Origin: DASPFV01 sp035620975
GTDB lineage: Bacteria; Acidobacteriota; Vicinamibacteria; Vicinamibacterales; 2-12-FULL-66-21
Length of the DNA stretch: 64,000 bases
Direction: 5' to 3'
NCBI GenBank assembly: GCA_035620975.1
Contig: DASPFV010000219.1
Location: 18,591-82,590, forward strand
The notes under the pieces were generated by a model. The model ran no database searches and was not told the DNA's origin. It saw only the letters and a list, made by a program, of their open reading frames with translations. The position numbers and the translations under genes were made by a program. Below, piece after piece: positions 28,880-38,851 of the stretch (position 1 is its first letter; each line of letters opens with the position of its first letter).

Positions 28880-28901
28880 CCTGCAGGGAACTGCAACTCG
28901 C

Positions 28902-31583
28902 TCAGTGCGGCCGCGGTGCGCCGGCGAGCCATCCGTGGATCACACGCACCCTGGTTCGCGGAAGCTCTTCCTTTCTTTTGAGGACGAGAATGCGTTGACC
29001 GTCGGCTGACAACGCCCACGACGGACCAGGGCTGTCGTTGAACTCGGTCCGCAGGATCGGGCGAGGCGGCTTCCATTCGAAATCCGGCTGCAGGCTCACG
29101 GGCGCGCCGAACCACTGGTTGCCCCTCCGGAAGATGACCTCGTTGCATCCCCGGCACCACCTCGGTTCCGTGCCCGCATCCGAAATCCTCCGTACGCGCT
29201 CCCCCGAGGTCAACGGCCGGACACTGATCCCGCCCCCCGATGCATCCCCGGCATCCGCGTACGCGATCCATCGGCCGTCCTGGGAAATGTCATGGGTGCT
29301 TCCGCTGAAACTGAAATACTGCGGCGCAGACCAGGCCGCCTCGCCCGCACGCGTTACGAAGCCAATGCGATTGCTCGGGAACTCGTAGAACGTGAGCCGT
29401 CCGTCGCGACCCCACGTGGTTGGCGTGAGGCGGGCCTCGGACTCGACAACGGTAACCGGAGGGCGATCCGAGTCGATCTGCTGGATCATGACCCGGTACG
29501 GTTGGCCGGCGGCGAAGCTCGTGAACGCGAGCGCGTCTCCTGCGGGCGACCATTTCGGCCAGCCGGCGGCCTCCGCCGTCGGCAGGCGGCGGGCCACGTT
29601 GCGTTCGATGTCGTGGATGAGCACATAGTCCCTGTTGTCGGCCACATGGATGGCGACCCGGCGACCATCATCGGACAGATCGAACATGCCGTACACGCGC
29701 GGCTCGACCCCAAGAAACTCAACGTCCCCATGCCGGCTCACCCAGGCCACTTCCGCGATGCCGACGTCGCCACCCGGGACGTAGGCGAGGACACCGGCGC
29801 CGGAGACCGCAAGCTGCAGGTGCGGGTACAAGGCATGCATCCGAACGCCGGAGGCGATCGGTACCGGTTCGCCGTCGAGTTGCGCTCGCTCCGCGTCGAA
29901 TCTCGCCGCGAAGGCACTTCCCGAGCGGCCGAACACCAGATACCCGTTTGTCGTGAGCCGTGCGTCGTATCCATCAGCAGTCAGGCTTTTTGCCTCGTGT
30001 GTCTCGAGATTCACGAGGAGAATCTGCGCAAAGTCAGAGCTGATCCCTTCACGTTTGAAAGTCACGAGGACGTGTCTCCCGTCAGGTGTCACTCGTCCGT
30101 ACCGGTAGCCGTCTCTCGCCTGGGCAGCAATGACCGGCGTGCCGCCTCGAATACTGACGCGTGACAGTCGTCGTCCTTCGTCTGAGGCGAAAAAGACCTG
30201 ATCGCCGGTCCACGTCGCGACCACCGCCACACGGGCGTCGCAGATGGTCGTGGTCGATCCGGTCGCCAGGGAATAGGCCTTGACCTTGTCGTTGGTCAGG
30301 AAGCCGACGGACCGGCCATCGGGCGAGAAGAACGGGTGAATGGCTCCCTGAGTTCCATCGAGCGCCCGCACCTCGAAGCTGTCGAACTGCCGGACGAAGA
30401 GTTGACTCGTCCCGGCCGACAATCCCACGTACACAATCGTTCGGCCATCCGGCGAGATGTCGAGCAGCGTCGAATCGTATCCAACGTCGGCAGCCTCTGA
30501 ATCGAGCGCCAGGGGCGCATCTGCACTCAGGTTGATCTCGGTGCTGAGGGGCTGAAGTACGCTCGCAGCTCCCGGGGATCCGGAGTCACGCCGCCAATCC
30601 CGCGTCAGCCAGAACGTACCGGCTGCGCCAGCGGCCAGCGCGGCCACCACAGCCACGACCAGGGTCATCGGCGGATGATGACGGGCCGGCGAGGCGGCCG
30701 GTTCCGCAGTCCCCTGGCCCAGGGTCGCCAGCGCCTCGCGCAGCTCCAGTCGCGCGTCGCCGATATCCCGGAGGCGGTCACGCGGGTTCTTCTGCAGGCA
30801 GCGTCGCACGAGCCGCGCCATCGACGCCGGAGCTGCGCGGGCCAGGGCATTCCAGTCCGGTTCCCGCTCGATGACTCTCGCCAGGGTCACCGAGACGTCC
30901 TCGCCCGCGAACGCCCGCCGGCCGGTCAGCATCTCGTAGAGCACACACCCGAACGCCCACACGTCGGCTCGCTTGTCGACGGGCAACCCGCGCGCCTGCT
31001 CCGGGCTCATGTAGGTCGCGGTCCCCATGATCACCCCGAGCCGCGTCTCGGCAGGGCTGGTCAGCGTGGGCGAGAGCGACGCGTCAGGAGGGCTGGCCAC
31101 CGCGTCGAGCGCCTTGGCGAGCCCGAAGTCGAGCACCTTGACCGTGCCGTCGGCGCGCACCTTGATGTTGGAGGGTTTCAAGTCTCGATGAACGATGCCG
31201 TGCTCGTGCGCCGCTTCGAGGGCCTCCGCGATTTGTTGCGCGATCGACGCAGCCTCTTCCAGGGGGAGAGCGCCTCGCGCGATACGGTCGGCCAGCGTGG
31301 GACCCTCGACCAGCTCCAGCACCAGCACCGATGGCCCAGCGGATGGCTCGAGGCCGTAAATGGAACCGATGTTTGGATGATTGAGGGCGGCGAGAACCTG
31401 CGCCTCACGCTTGAAGCGTCCGAGACGATCAGGATCGTTCGCAAAGAGGTCGGGCAGCACCTTCAGCGCGACGTCCCGATTCAGCGACGTGTCGCGCGCA
31501 CGGTAGACTTCTCCCATCCCGCCGGCACCGAGCAGCGAGAGGACTTCGTAGGCGCCGATCCGCAGGCCAGGGGTCAGCGGCAC
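28902..31583 (-). CDS. Ser/Thr protein kinase with periplasmic beta-propeller (PD40/TolB-like)
   Basis: 893 residues. The N-terminal Hanks kinase has LGAGGMGEVYRARD (glycine loop), DVALKVL (ATP lysine), IVHRDLKPSNIKV and DFGLAKAL, and the full set suggests it is active. One membrane helix (MTLVVAVVAALAAGAAGTFWL, about 305-325) separates it from a large extracytoplasmic domain of WD40/PD40 blades such as DISPDGRTIVYVG and SPDGRSVGF. This architecture is common in Acidobacteria. The propeller probably senses a ligand and the kinase signals inside. Target unknown. Confidence 0.92.
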   Translation of the reverse strand: MPLTPGLRIGAYEVLSLLGAGGMGEVYRARDTSLNRDVALKVLPDLFANDPDRLGRFKREAQVLAALNHPNIGSIYGLEPSAGPSVLVLELVEGPTLADRIARGALPLEEAASIAQQIAEALEAAHEHGIVHRDLKPSNIKVRADGTVKVLDFGLAKALDAVASPPDASLSPTLTSPAETRLGVIMGTATYMSPEQARGLPVDKRADVWAFGCVLYEMLTGRRAFAGEDVSVTLARVIEREPDWNALARAAPASMARLVRRCLQKNPRDRLRDIGDARLELREALATLGQGTAEPAASPARHHPPMTLVVAVVAALAAGAAGTFWLTRDWRRDSGSPGAASVLQPLSTEINLSADAPLALDSEAADVGYDSTLLDISPDGRTIVYVGLSAGTSQLFVRQFDSFEVRALDGTQGAIHPFFSPDGRSVGFLTNDKVKAYSLATGSTTTICDARVAVVATWTGDQVFFASDEGRRLSRVSIRGGTPVIAAQARDGYRYGRVTPDGRHVLVTFKREGISSDFAQILLVNLETHEAKSLTADGYDARLTTNGYLVFGRSGSAFAARFDAERAQLDGEPVPIASGVRMHALYPHLQLAVSGAGVLAYVPGGDVGIAEVAWVSRHGDVEFLGVEPRVYGMFDLSDDGRRVAIHVADNRDYVLIHDIERNVARRLPTAEAAGWPKWSPAGDALAFTSFAAGQPYRVMIQQIDSDRPPVTVVESEARLTPTTWGRDGRLTFYEFPSNRIGFVTRAGEAAWSAPQYFSFSGSTHDISQDGRWIAYADAGDASGGGISVRPLTSGERVRRISDAGTEPRWCRGCNEVIFRRGNQWFGAPVSLQPDFEWKPPRPILRTEFNDSPGPSWALSADGQRILVLKRKEELPRTRVRVIHGWLAGAPRPH

Positions 31584-31625
31584 GGATTCGAAGGAATTAT
31601 AGGCCGCGGCCCCCCGGCCTTCCCC

Positions 31626-31910
31626 TCAGACCATCGCGCCCCGCAGATGAGCGGTGACTGCCTCGACCGCGTCGAACGCCGCCGCCAGCGCATGCTCGTA
31701 GGCCGGTGCGCCTTGCACGTCAGTGTGCGCGAAGTAGAGCCCGGGCTGCGATTGCGACGCCAGGCGCAGCGTGCCATCGGCCGGCTGCCCCGGCCGTGTC
31801 ACGATCATCGGGTGCCCCCATCGTGCGATCCGGAGGCCCTCGATGTCGGCAGCCCGGAGACCGTGCGGACCGAACCCGGCGATCGCAAACGCAATCGGCG
31901 CCTCAGCGGC
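31626..31910 (-). pseudogene. C-terminal fragment of an FAD-dependent oxidoreductase
   Basis: The minus-strand frame reads ADIEGLRIARWGHPMIV, then QPGLYFAHTDVQGAPAYEHALAAAFDAVEAV before its stop. This is the characteristic end of a secreted FAD/NAD(P)-binding amine-oxidase-like protein (R-W-G-H-x-M and G-x-x-F-A-H-x-D). Only about 95 codons remain of a protein normally over 450 residues, with no dinucleotide-binding motif. The rest is missing upstream, so this is a relic. Confidence 0.6.
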
Positions 31911-31925
31911 GATGCAACCACTGCG

Positions 31926-32243
31926 TGAGCGTTCGTTCGCGGTTCAGGGGATGCTCTGCCGGTTTTCCGGCGCATTCCTCTGATACGGACCGCCGCCACA
32001 CGTCACGTCCATCCACGCATCGTTCGGTTTTCGCGTGGGGTTTCCGGACCTCTCCACGACGCGCACCGCTGGCCCCGGGTTTGAAGGCCGGAGCGCAGCG
32101 GTTCCATTTCTGGGGAGTATCCGGCAGCCGCCTCGATCGGTTGTCGCCCACGGGAGGTCCGGCAACCGGCAGGGGAGCAGCCGCCGCTGCTCTCGAGGGG
32201 CGGCCGTGTACCTGCGAACGCGGTGCTCGAGCGGAGGCTCCCC
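31926..32243. other. Upstream region of multicopper oxidase, no gene seen
   Basis: 318 bases between the flavoprotein relic and the multicopper oxidase start. It presumably carries the oxidase promoter. No clear operator, RNA gene or small coding region was identified. Confidence 0.4.
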
Positions 32244-34349
32244 ATGCTGCGAAAGACGCACGTCCCGACCCTCGGAACCACCCGAAGAGACTTCATCAGG
32301 ATCGGAGCGGCCGCTGGTGGCGGTCTCTTTCTGTCCGCACGATTCGGCGGAACGCGGTACGTCTCTGCCGGGACCGTCCCCGGCGGGATGCTCGACCCCA
32401 CGGGCATCAGCAAGTACGCCACGCCGCTGCTCGTTCCGCCCGTGATGCCGCGGGCCGGGATCATCCCGACGCCCGGGGGCAAACCGGTCGACTACTACGA
32501 AATCTCGATGCGGCAGTTCAGCCAGCAGATTCTGCCGTCGGATCTGCCTGCCACGACGGTCTGGGGGTATGGGGCGGTGAGCAGCTCGAACCGCAGGGGC
32601 CTCCTCATCCACAACGCGCCGTCGCTGACGATCGAGGCGATGTGGAACAGGCCGGTCCGCGTCAAGTGGATCAACGAGCTGGTCGACGCGCAGGGCTCCT
32701 ATCTGCCCCATCTGCTCCCGGTCGATCAGACGCTGCACTGGGCGAATCCGCCCGGCGGGACGGCCGGCCGTGATAGCAGGCCCTCCTTCGACGGCATGGG
32801 GACCCCCGGGTCATATACCGGTCCAGTGCCCATCGTCACGCACGTGCATGGGGCCGTCGGTGTGGGGGACGAGAGCGACGGCTACGCCGAAGCCTGGTAC
32901 CTGCCGAATGCGAACGACATTCCCAACGGCTATGCACGGGAAGGCACCTGGTACGACTTCTTCAAGGGCAAGGCCGCGGCGGGCTTCGGTGCGTCGTGGG
33001 GACCGGGATACGCAGTGTTCCAGTATCCGAACGCCAACCGCGCGTCGACGATCTGGTACCACGACCATGCACTCGGCATGACGCGGCTCAACGTCTATGC
33101 CGGCCCCGCCGGGTTCTACATCGTCCGCGGCGGACCCGCCGGCGACAAGGCCGTGCTCGACTCGAGAACCGGCGGGCCGGCCGTGCTCCCCGGCCCGGCT
33201 CCGAGGGAAGGTGACAGGTTCCCGCCGAACAAGGCCTACCACGAGATTCCGGTCGCGATACAGGATCGATCGTTCCGCTACGACGGGTCTCTCTTCTACC
33301 CGGATACGCGGGCGTTCTTCGACGAGTTCGCGGGCCCGTTCATCCCGGACACCGACGTGTCGCCGATCTGGAACCCCGAGTTCTTCGGCAACTGCATGAT
33401 GGTGAACGGCAACACGTGGCCGTTTCTCGACGTCGAGCAGCGGCGGTACCGCTTCCGCTTCCTGAACGGCTGCCAGTCGCGCTTCCTCATCCTCGACTTC
33501 GGCAGCATTCCCGGCGTCGAGGTCTGGCAGATCGGCAACGAGGGTGGATTCCTGCCCGCGCCGGTGAACATCACCGAGAACCAGAACAACCGGCTGCTGA
33601 TGGGACTCGCCGAGCGCGCCGATCTGATCGTGGATTTCACCAACGTACAGCAGGACTGGTATGTGCTGCGCAATGTCGGACCAGACGAGCCGTTCGGGGG
33701 AGGCGTTCCGGCTGAGGATTTCGATCCGGCCGACGATGAGTCGACCGGGCAGATCATGCAGTTCAGGGTCGGCCCGCCGCGCTCCGTCGATGTCACGACG
33801 CCGCCGGCGTTCCTGCAGCTGCCCGCGATCACTCCGCTCCCGGCTGCCGATCGGACACGTCGCCTCGCGCTGCTCGAAGAAATGTCGCAGGTCACCGACG
33901 GTCCGGCGGCCGCCGTGCTCGGCACGATCGGCAGCGACGATCGACCCGAGCACCGCATGTGGGCCGACCCTGTCACCGAGAATCCGGCAGTCGGCGAGAC
34001 CGAAGTGTGGGAGTTCTACAACCTGACGGAGGACGCACACCCGATGCACGTGCACGAGGTCGTGTTCGAAGTCGTCAACCGACAGGCACTGAAAATCGAG
34101 GAGCCCGACGAGCACGAAGCGCACCCGCCGGTCGAGCTCGACGGTGAACCGCGCGATCCCGAGCCGACGGAGCTCGGGCTCAAGGACACCGTCACCGCGT
34201 ATCCGGGAGAGGTGACTCGCATCCGCGCGCGCTTCGACACGCCCGGCCAGTTCGTCTGGCACTGCCACATCGTCGAGCACGAGGACAACGAGATGATGCG
34301 GCCGTACCGGGTTGGTCCGGAGCAGCCGGGCCAGCCCACGGGGAAATAA
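32244..34349 (+). CDS. Tat-exported multicopper oxidase (CotA/bilirubin-oxidase-like)
   Basis: 701 residues from ATG 32244 with a GCGGAGG ribosome binding site. TTRRDFIRIGAAAGGG is a twin-arginine signal. All four copper-binding motifs are present: THVHGAVG (near residue 200), WYHDHALGM (near 270), HPMHVHEVVF (near 600) and WHCHIVEHEDNEMM (near 673), the last giving the Cys-His-His-Met type 1 site. It should oxidise phenols or metal ions with reduction of oxygen to water in the periplasm. Its stop overlaps the start of a small gene (TAATG). An exported copper enzyme near the possible metal-handling genes at 36-40 kb is notable. Confidence 0.93.
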   Translation: MLRKTHVPTLGTTRRDFIRIGAAAGGGLFLSARFGGTRYVSAGTVPGGMLDPTGISKYATPLLVPPVMPRAGIIPTPGGKPVDYYEISMRQFSQQILPSDLPATTVWGYGAVSSSNRRGLLIHNAPSLTIEAMWNRPVRVKWINELVDAQGSYLPHLLPVDQTLHWANPPGGTAGRDSRPSFDGMGTPGSYTGPVPIVTHVHGAVGVGDESDGYAEAWYLPNANDIPNGYAREGTWYDFFKGKAAAGFGASWGPGYAVFQYPNANRASTIWYHDHALGMTRLNVYAGPAGFYIVRGGPAGDKAVLDSRTGGPAVLPGPAPREGDRFPPNKAYHEIPVAIQDRSFRYDGSLFYPDTRAFFDEFAGPFIPDTDVSPIWNPEFFGNCMMVNGNTWPFLDVEQRRYRFRFLNGCQSRFLILDFGSIPGVEVWQIGNEGGFLPAPVNITENQNNRLLMGLAERADLIVDFTNVQQDWYVLRNVGPDEPFGGGVPAEDFDPADDESTGQIMQFRVGPPRSVDVTTPPAFLQLPAITPLPAADRTRRLALLEEMSQVTDGPAAAVLGTIGSDDRPEHRMWADPVTENPAVGETEVWEFYNLTEDAHPMHVHEVVFEVVNRQALKIEEPDEHEAHPPVELDGEPRDPEPTELGLKDTVTAYPGEVTRIRARFDTPGQFVWHCHIVEHEDNEMMRPYRVGPEQPGQPTGK

Positions 34350-34558
34350 TGCCGGGTACCATGGGTATCACGAGTGCCATGAGTGCACAGGTGGCATTCG
34401 AGGCTGCCGTCCTCTTCAGTCTCGACGGCGATGCGATCCAGCGGGTCGACTATCGCGAGACCACGCACTACCTCATCACGCGTGATTTCCTCAACTCACC
34501 GGAGAGGTTCTTCAAGCATCTCTTCGAGACGGCTGACGATACGGGCAGCGATGCCTAG
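34349..34558 (+). CDS. Small hypothetical protein coupled to multicopper oxidase
   Basis: 69 residues. Its ATG shares a base with the oxidase stop codon (TAATG), suggesting translational coupling; a second ATG at 34379 is possible. The sequence (FSLDGDAIQRVDYRETTHYLITRDFLNSPERFFKHLFE) is acidic/aromatic with no signal peptide or known domain. Whether it assists the oxidase is unknown. Confidence 0.5.
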   Translation: MPGTMGITSAMSAQVAFEAAVLFSLDGDAIQRVDYRETTHYLITRDFLNSPERFFKHLFETADDTGSDA

Positions 34559-34657
34559 CCCCCGTTTGCAGGCCACGGTTCCGGTGGGCTCTGGGCTGCC
34601 GCGGCTGAAGCCGCACCTTGTACCGCTCTCCCAACAGGCCTGGATGTGTTGACTCCC

Positions 34658-35398
34658 ATGACAGCCGTCCAAGACGCAGCGCAGCCGACCGGGCGACGGC
34701 CGGGCCCCGGGCGCTATCTGGCGCCGATACTGACCGGGCTGCTCATTGTCGCGGCCGGTCTGCTCCCGTGGATGCTGCTCGCACGGGTCAACGCGCGCGT
34801 TCGCCCGGATCTTCCCTGGGCGGCCGTGGTGACCGCAGCTTACCTCGGGCTCCTGCTGGTGTGGCTCAATGGCTGGGGGCCTCCGAGGGGGACCGCAGAT
34901 CAGCGGCACCAGAGTCTCAGGCTCTGGCCGCCAGGCCCGCGTGGCGCTGACGGCCTCGCGGCCGGAGTCGTCATGGGGCTGCTGGGGCTGTTGTACGGGC
35001 TGTGGATCGTGATCAGCCGCATGTCGCCCACGCCCGATCTGAGCGTGTATCCGACCACGTCCTACCGGTGGTCCATGTTCATCATGGGCGGGCTCACCGC
35101 GGGCGTGGTGGAAGAAGCGGGGTTTCGCGGGTACATGCAGACCGGGATCGAAAGACATGACCGCGAGAACGCCATCTGGCTCACCAGCCTGGTCTTCGCC
35201 GCATCGCACATCACACACGGGATCGGCGCCGTCCTGATCATGGGACCGGGGCTGTTCATCGCCTCCATGCTCTATGGCACCCTCGCGCGGCGGAAGGGGA
35301 CCATCCTCCCGGGCATGGCGATCCACGTCCTGGGCGATCTCGCGCGTGTATACTTCGGCGTGCTCCAGGGAGATGGCAGCCGGCTCTTCGTGACCTGA
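34658..35398 (+). CDS. CPBP-family intramembrane glutamic protease
   Basis: 246 residues with about six membrane helices. The ABI/CPBP motifs are present: VVEEAGFRGYMQTGIE (E-E-x-x-x-R, near residue 153) and the later SHITHGIGA and HVLGDLARVY histidine-containing helices. Family members cleave substrates inside the membrane (Rce1-like) or serve in bacteriocin immunity. An upstream TTG at 34646 is an alternative start. No partner gene is evident. Confidence 0.87.
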   Translation: MTAVQDAAQPTGRRPGPGRYLAPILTGLLIVAAGLLPWMLLARVNARVRPDLPWAAVVTAAYLGLLLVWLNGWGPPRGTADQRHQSLRLWPPGPRGADGLAAGVVMGLLGLLYGLWIVISRMSPTPDLSVYPTTSYRWSMFIMGGLTAGVVEEAGFRGYMQTGIERHDRENAIWLTSLVFAASHITHGIGAVLIMGPGLFIASMLYGTLARRKGTILPGMAIHVLGDLARVYFGVLQGDGSRLFVT

Positions 35399-35537
35399 AC
35401 GAGGGTTCAGGCCTACGATGAGCCGTCTGACAGGCCGATGACAGCGAAGGGGCCGATTTGACCGACGCGTTTCATGAATAATCCGGGGCTAGCAGTCTGA
35501 CGGTGTACGACCACCCCCTCTGATCCAGCATCCTGCA

Positions 35538-35942
35538 ATGGCCACTCCAGCGACCGTGACCGAGTACATCGCCTCGGCACCCCCGAAGGCTGCGAAGGCG
35601 CTTCGGCAGATTCGTGCCGCAATCAGGAAAGCCGCTCCTGGCATCACAGAGCGCATCAGCTACCGGATTCCGACCTTCGACCTCGACGGCAAGTACCTGT
35701 TGTACATGGCGGGGTTCAGGGACCATGTCAGCGTCTACCCGAGGACCGCCAGCATGATGGAGCGGTATGGGAAGCAGTTGGCGGCCCACAAGTCCGGCGC
35801 CGGGACAGTGCGTTTTGACCTGGATGCGCCGCTGCCACTCGCGCTGATCACGAAGCTCGCGAAGCTGCGGGTGGAGGAGCGTCGAGCGGCCAGGGGAGGG
35901 AAGCAAGCCCGGCCAGGCGCGCGGAGGAAGTCGAGGCGGTAG
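35538..35942 (+). CDS. DUF1801 (YdhG-like) protein
   Basis: 134 residues with the DUF1801 pattern: TVTEYIASAPPKAAKALRQIRAAIRKAAPG, then ERISYRIPTFDLDGKYLLYMAGFRDHVSVYP, then a basic helical end. Members are small cytoplasmic proteins, some likened to the iron-chaperone Fra/YdhG fold, with no settled activity. Lysine/arginine-rich at the C terminus. It stands alone. Confidence 0.85.
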   Translation: MATPATVTEYIASAPPKAAKALRQIRAAIRKAAPGITERISYRIPTFDLDGKYLLYMAGFRDHVSVYPRTASMMERYGKQLAAHKSGAGTVRFDLDAPLPLALITKLAKLRVEERRAARGGKQARPGARRKSRR

Positions 35943-36023
35943 ACTCAGGTGGGCGTCTGCAGAGCCGGCTGCACGCATCTTTTTGACTTCCGGCACGGCT
36001 CGGCGCTACTGTGAACTGGTCGC

Positions 36024-36398
36024 ATGAGGCACTTGCGCCGGATTCTCCCTCGACTGGCGTTTGCGTGGCTGCTTTGCGAAGCCGCGACGCTGGCGCTCGC
36101 GCCGACGGTCTCCTGGCTGGGGTCGGTCGAAGAGCTGTTCGCATGCAACTGCACGCATGGCGACCATGCGATGTGCCCGATGCACCACAAGCCGGCGCCG
36201 GGATCGCGGATCTGTCTGATGCAGAGCGCCGGCGACACCGACACGGCCGTGCTGCCGACCCTCTTCGGGGGCGCGGGGCCGTTGCCTCAGCCGGCCACGC
36301 CGGCGGCACCCCGTTCCCAGGGCACGATGCTGCTCGCCGCGACGATCGCGCCGGCAGGCCTGTCAGCACCTCCCGATCCTCCACCGCCTCGCCTGTAA
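36024..36398 (+). CDS. Cys/His-rich exported small protein, possible metal ligand
   Basis: 124 residues with an N-terminal hydrophobic segment (RLAFAWLLCEAATLALAPTVSWL), then a dense ligand cluster FACNCTHGDHAMCPMHHK, a further RICLMQS, a proline-rich stretch and a second hydrophobic segment. The alternation of Cys, His and Met resembles copper- or zinc-binding motifs, but the family was not recognised. It lies 179 bases upstream of a TonB-dependent receptor and precedes a CYCC-containing secreted protein. A role in metal capture is inference from composition and context. Confidence 0.6.
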   Translation: MRHLRRILPRLAFAWLLCEAATLALAPTVSWLGSVEELFACNCTHGDHAMCPMHHKPAPGSRICLMQSAGDTDTAVLPTLFGGAGPLPQPATPAAPRSQGTMLLAATIAPAGLSAPPDPPPPRL

Positions 36399-36576
36399 CG
36401 CCACAGCCCATTCAGTAACGGCACTCGTGTGCCCGGGAGCTTCCGGGTCCGTGTGTCGGGTGGTGCGCTCTGTCAGGGAGGCGCCCACTCGCCACGGCGG
36501 CGGCCGCGGACAGCACCGGCGGCTCGAGAGCCGTTTGTGTCGCAGTTGGCGCACGAAGGCGCGGGGAGGAGTGTCC

Positions 36577-38790
36577 ATGCGTTTCGTCACGTTCATCACA
36601 GGCCTGATGCTGCTGGCCTGGACCGCAGCACCAGTCCAGGCTCAGTCGTCGGCGCTGACGGGAACCGTGCAGGATCAATCCGGGCTGCCGTTGCCGGGCG
36701 CGACGATTCTCATAACCGGCGCAGCCGGCACTGTTCTGGCGGCTACACATTCTCAGGGGGATGGTTCGTGGGCAGTTCGAAGCCTGCCCGAGGGAGCAGT
36801 CCGTCTCACGATCCAGTTGTCAGGGTTCCGGCCGGAGAGCCGGGACATTGCCGGAACAGCGATCGGACAGCCGCTTGTCGTCAGGCTGGCCGTCGGCGGG
36901 TACGCGAGCGAAGTGACGGTGACAGCCTCGCGCGACGAACGCACGCTGGCGTCCGTGCCGGCATCAGTGGGCGTGGTGTCCGGCGGCGTACTGGAAAACG
37001 CTCCGGGCGTGAACCTCGTCGAGACGTTGAAGTACGTTCCGGGCGTCGCGGCGGGGGATGTCTCGGGCGTGGACGATCTGCGCATCTCGATCCGCGGCGC
37101 CGGCATCCGCGCCGGCTTCGGCTCACGCGGGGTCGTCCTGATGACCGATGGATTCCCGGTCACGGAGCCCGACGGACAGACGCCCCATTTCGACGGCCAG
37201 ATCGATCTTGCCAACGCCGCACGGATCGAGGTGGTGAAAGGTCCCTCGTCGGCGCTCTATGGCGGAGCGGCCCTGGGGGGCGTCGTGAACGTGGTGACGC
37301 GTGCGCCCGTGCGAACCCCTGGCGTCACTATGCGCGCCGAGGGCGGCTCGTTCGACTTCGCGAAGGCGCACGTGGCGGGCTCGTCTGGCGCCGGGCCCCT
37401 GGTGATAGGCGGGACGTTCAGCTACACGACTATCGACGGTTTCAGGGACCACAACAGCCTTCGGAACTGGGCCGGTTCCGCCCGCGCGGACTGGACGAAG
37501 GAGCGGTCGCGCGCCGTATTCACGTTTCTCGGCACCGATGCCAGCCTGGACCTGCCCGGGACCCTCGACCGGGAACAGTTCGAGGCCGATCCCTCGCAGG
37601 TGCGGCCGGTCTACGTCATCAACGACTGGGGGCGGGAGAACACGCTCTATCGCTTTGGCGGCCGATACGAGCACCACCTGGGTAACGGCCAGACCGTGGA
37701 GTTCGGCTCGTACGGTCAGACTCGCGATCTCTTCCACCCAATTTTCGTCGTCATCGACCAGGACGCGTGGCGATACGTCGTGAACGGCCGCTATCGCCTG
37801 GTGCGGGGCCGTCACGCGCTGACCACGGGCGCCGACGTCGACGTCCAGTGGGTCGACGATCGCTGGTTCGTCAACGCCGGAGGCCGACCGGCTTTTCAGA
37901 TCCGCAACGACGACAACACCGTGTCGAACGCAGGCTTCTACGCGCAGGACGAGATCATGCTCGGCGGGGTTGGCAGTCTGACCGTCGGTGTGCGTGCCGA
38001 TCGGATCCGGTACGAACTGGTCGACCTGCTGCCGGCCGACGGCGACTCGACCGACCAGCGGACGTTCACCCGTGTGAGTCCGAAAATCGGCCTCACGGCG
38101 CGGCTTCGTGGCGATCTGGTCGCGTACGGGAACGTCTCGACGGGCTTCGAAGCGCCCACGCTGGGTGAGGTGCGCCTGCCGGGCGGATTCAACGAGCTGG
38201 TGGAGCCGCAGAAGAGTGTCAGTGTCGAGGGCGGTCTTCGCGGCCAGTCCGGAATGCTCTCGTTCGATGCTGCGGTGTACCGGATGGTGGTCGACGACGA
38301 GATTCTCCCGGAGACGATCGACAACGTGACGGTGTACCGGAACGTGGCGAAAGCCACTCACACCGGGATCGAGCTGTCCGTTCGCGCCCGTGCGACGCGC
38401 GCCCTGTCAATTGAAGGCACGTACGGGTACTCGCGGTTCATGCTCGATGACTTCGGCGTGTTCAGCGGGAACCGCCTGCCGGGGATTCCGGCGCACATGG
38501 GCACGACACGCGTCTCGTACGTGGATCCACGTGGCTGGGACGCCGCCGCAGCGGTCGTGTTCGCCGGGAAGGCCTACGTGAACGACACCAACGCGGAGGC
38601 CGCCGACGGTTACGCGGTGCTGTCGGCGAGCTGCGGATACCGCATCAAGGGTGTGCGCGTCTTCGCGCGCGGCGAGAACCTCGGCGACGCGCTCTATACG
38701 AATCGTGTGCAGGTCAACGACGCGTCCGGCTTCTACTACTATCCGGCGCCGGGGCGCCATGCCAGCGCCGGTGTGGAGTGGAGCTGGTAG
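36577..38790 (+). CDS. TonB-dependent outer membrane receptor
   Basis: 737 residues from ATG 36577 with a GGGGAGGA ribosome binding site and a signal peptide cleaved after PVQAQ. An N-terminal carboxypeptidase-regulatory-like domain (ALTGTVQDQSGLPLPGA) is followed by the plug with LRISIRGAGIRAGFGSRG and VEVVKGPSSALYGGAALGG-type sequence (here IEVVKGP). A 22-strand-type barrel ends in the terminal aromatic VEWSW. It imports a scarce ligand across the outer membrane. The neighbours, a Cys/His-rich exported protein and a CYCC propeller, suggest a metal or metal chelate. Confidence 0.92.
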   Translation: MRFVTFITGLMLLAWTAAPVQAQSSALTGTVQDQSGLPLPGATILITGAAGTVLAATHSQGDGSWAVRSLPEGAVRLTIQLSGFRPESRDIAGTAIGQPLVVRLAVGGYASEVTVTASRDERTLASVPASVGVVSGGVLENAPGVNLVETLKYVPGVAAGDVSGVDDLRISIRGAGIRAGFGSRGVVLMTDGFPVTEPDGQTPHFDGQIDLANAARIEVVKGPSSALYGGAALGGVVNVVTRAPVRTPGVTMRAEGGSFDFAKAHVAGSSGAGPLVIGGTFSYTTIDGFRDHNSLRNWAGSARADWTKERSRAVFTFLGTDASLDLPGTLDREQFEADPSQVRPVYVINDWGRENTLYRFGGRYEHHLGNGQTVEFGSYGQTRDLFHPIFVVIDQDAWRYVVNGRYRLVRGRHALTTGADVDVQWVDDRWFVNAGGRPAFQIRNDDNTVSNAGFYAQDEIMLGGVGSLTVGVRADRIRYELVDLLPADGDSTDQRTFTRVSPKIGLTARLRGDLVAYGNVSTGFEAPTLGEVRLPGGFNELVEPQKSVSVEGGLRGQSGMLSFDAAVYRMVVDDEILPETIDNVTVYRNVAKATHTGIELSVRARATRALSIEGTYGYSRFMLDDFGVFSGNRLPGIPAHMGTTRVSYVDPRGWDAAAAVVFAGKAYVNDTNAEAADGYAVLSASCGYRIKGVRVFARGENLGDALYTNRVQVNDASGFYYYPAPGRHASAGVEWSW

Positions 38791-38851
38791 CTGTCGCCGC
38801 CGCCGGGTCGGCTCAACGGTGCGTGGCGACGAGATCGTGTGGTGAGACGAG

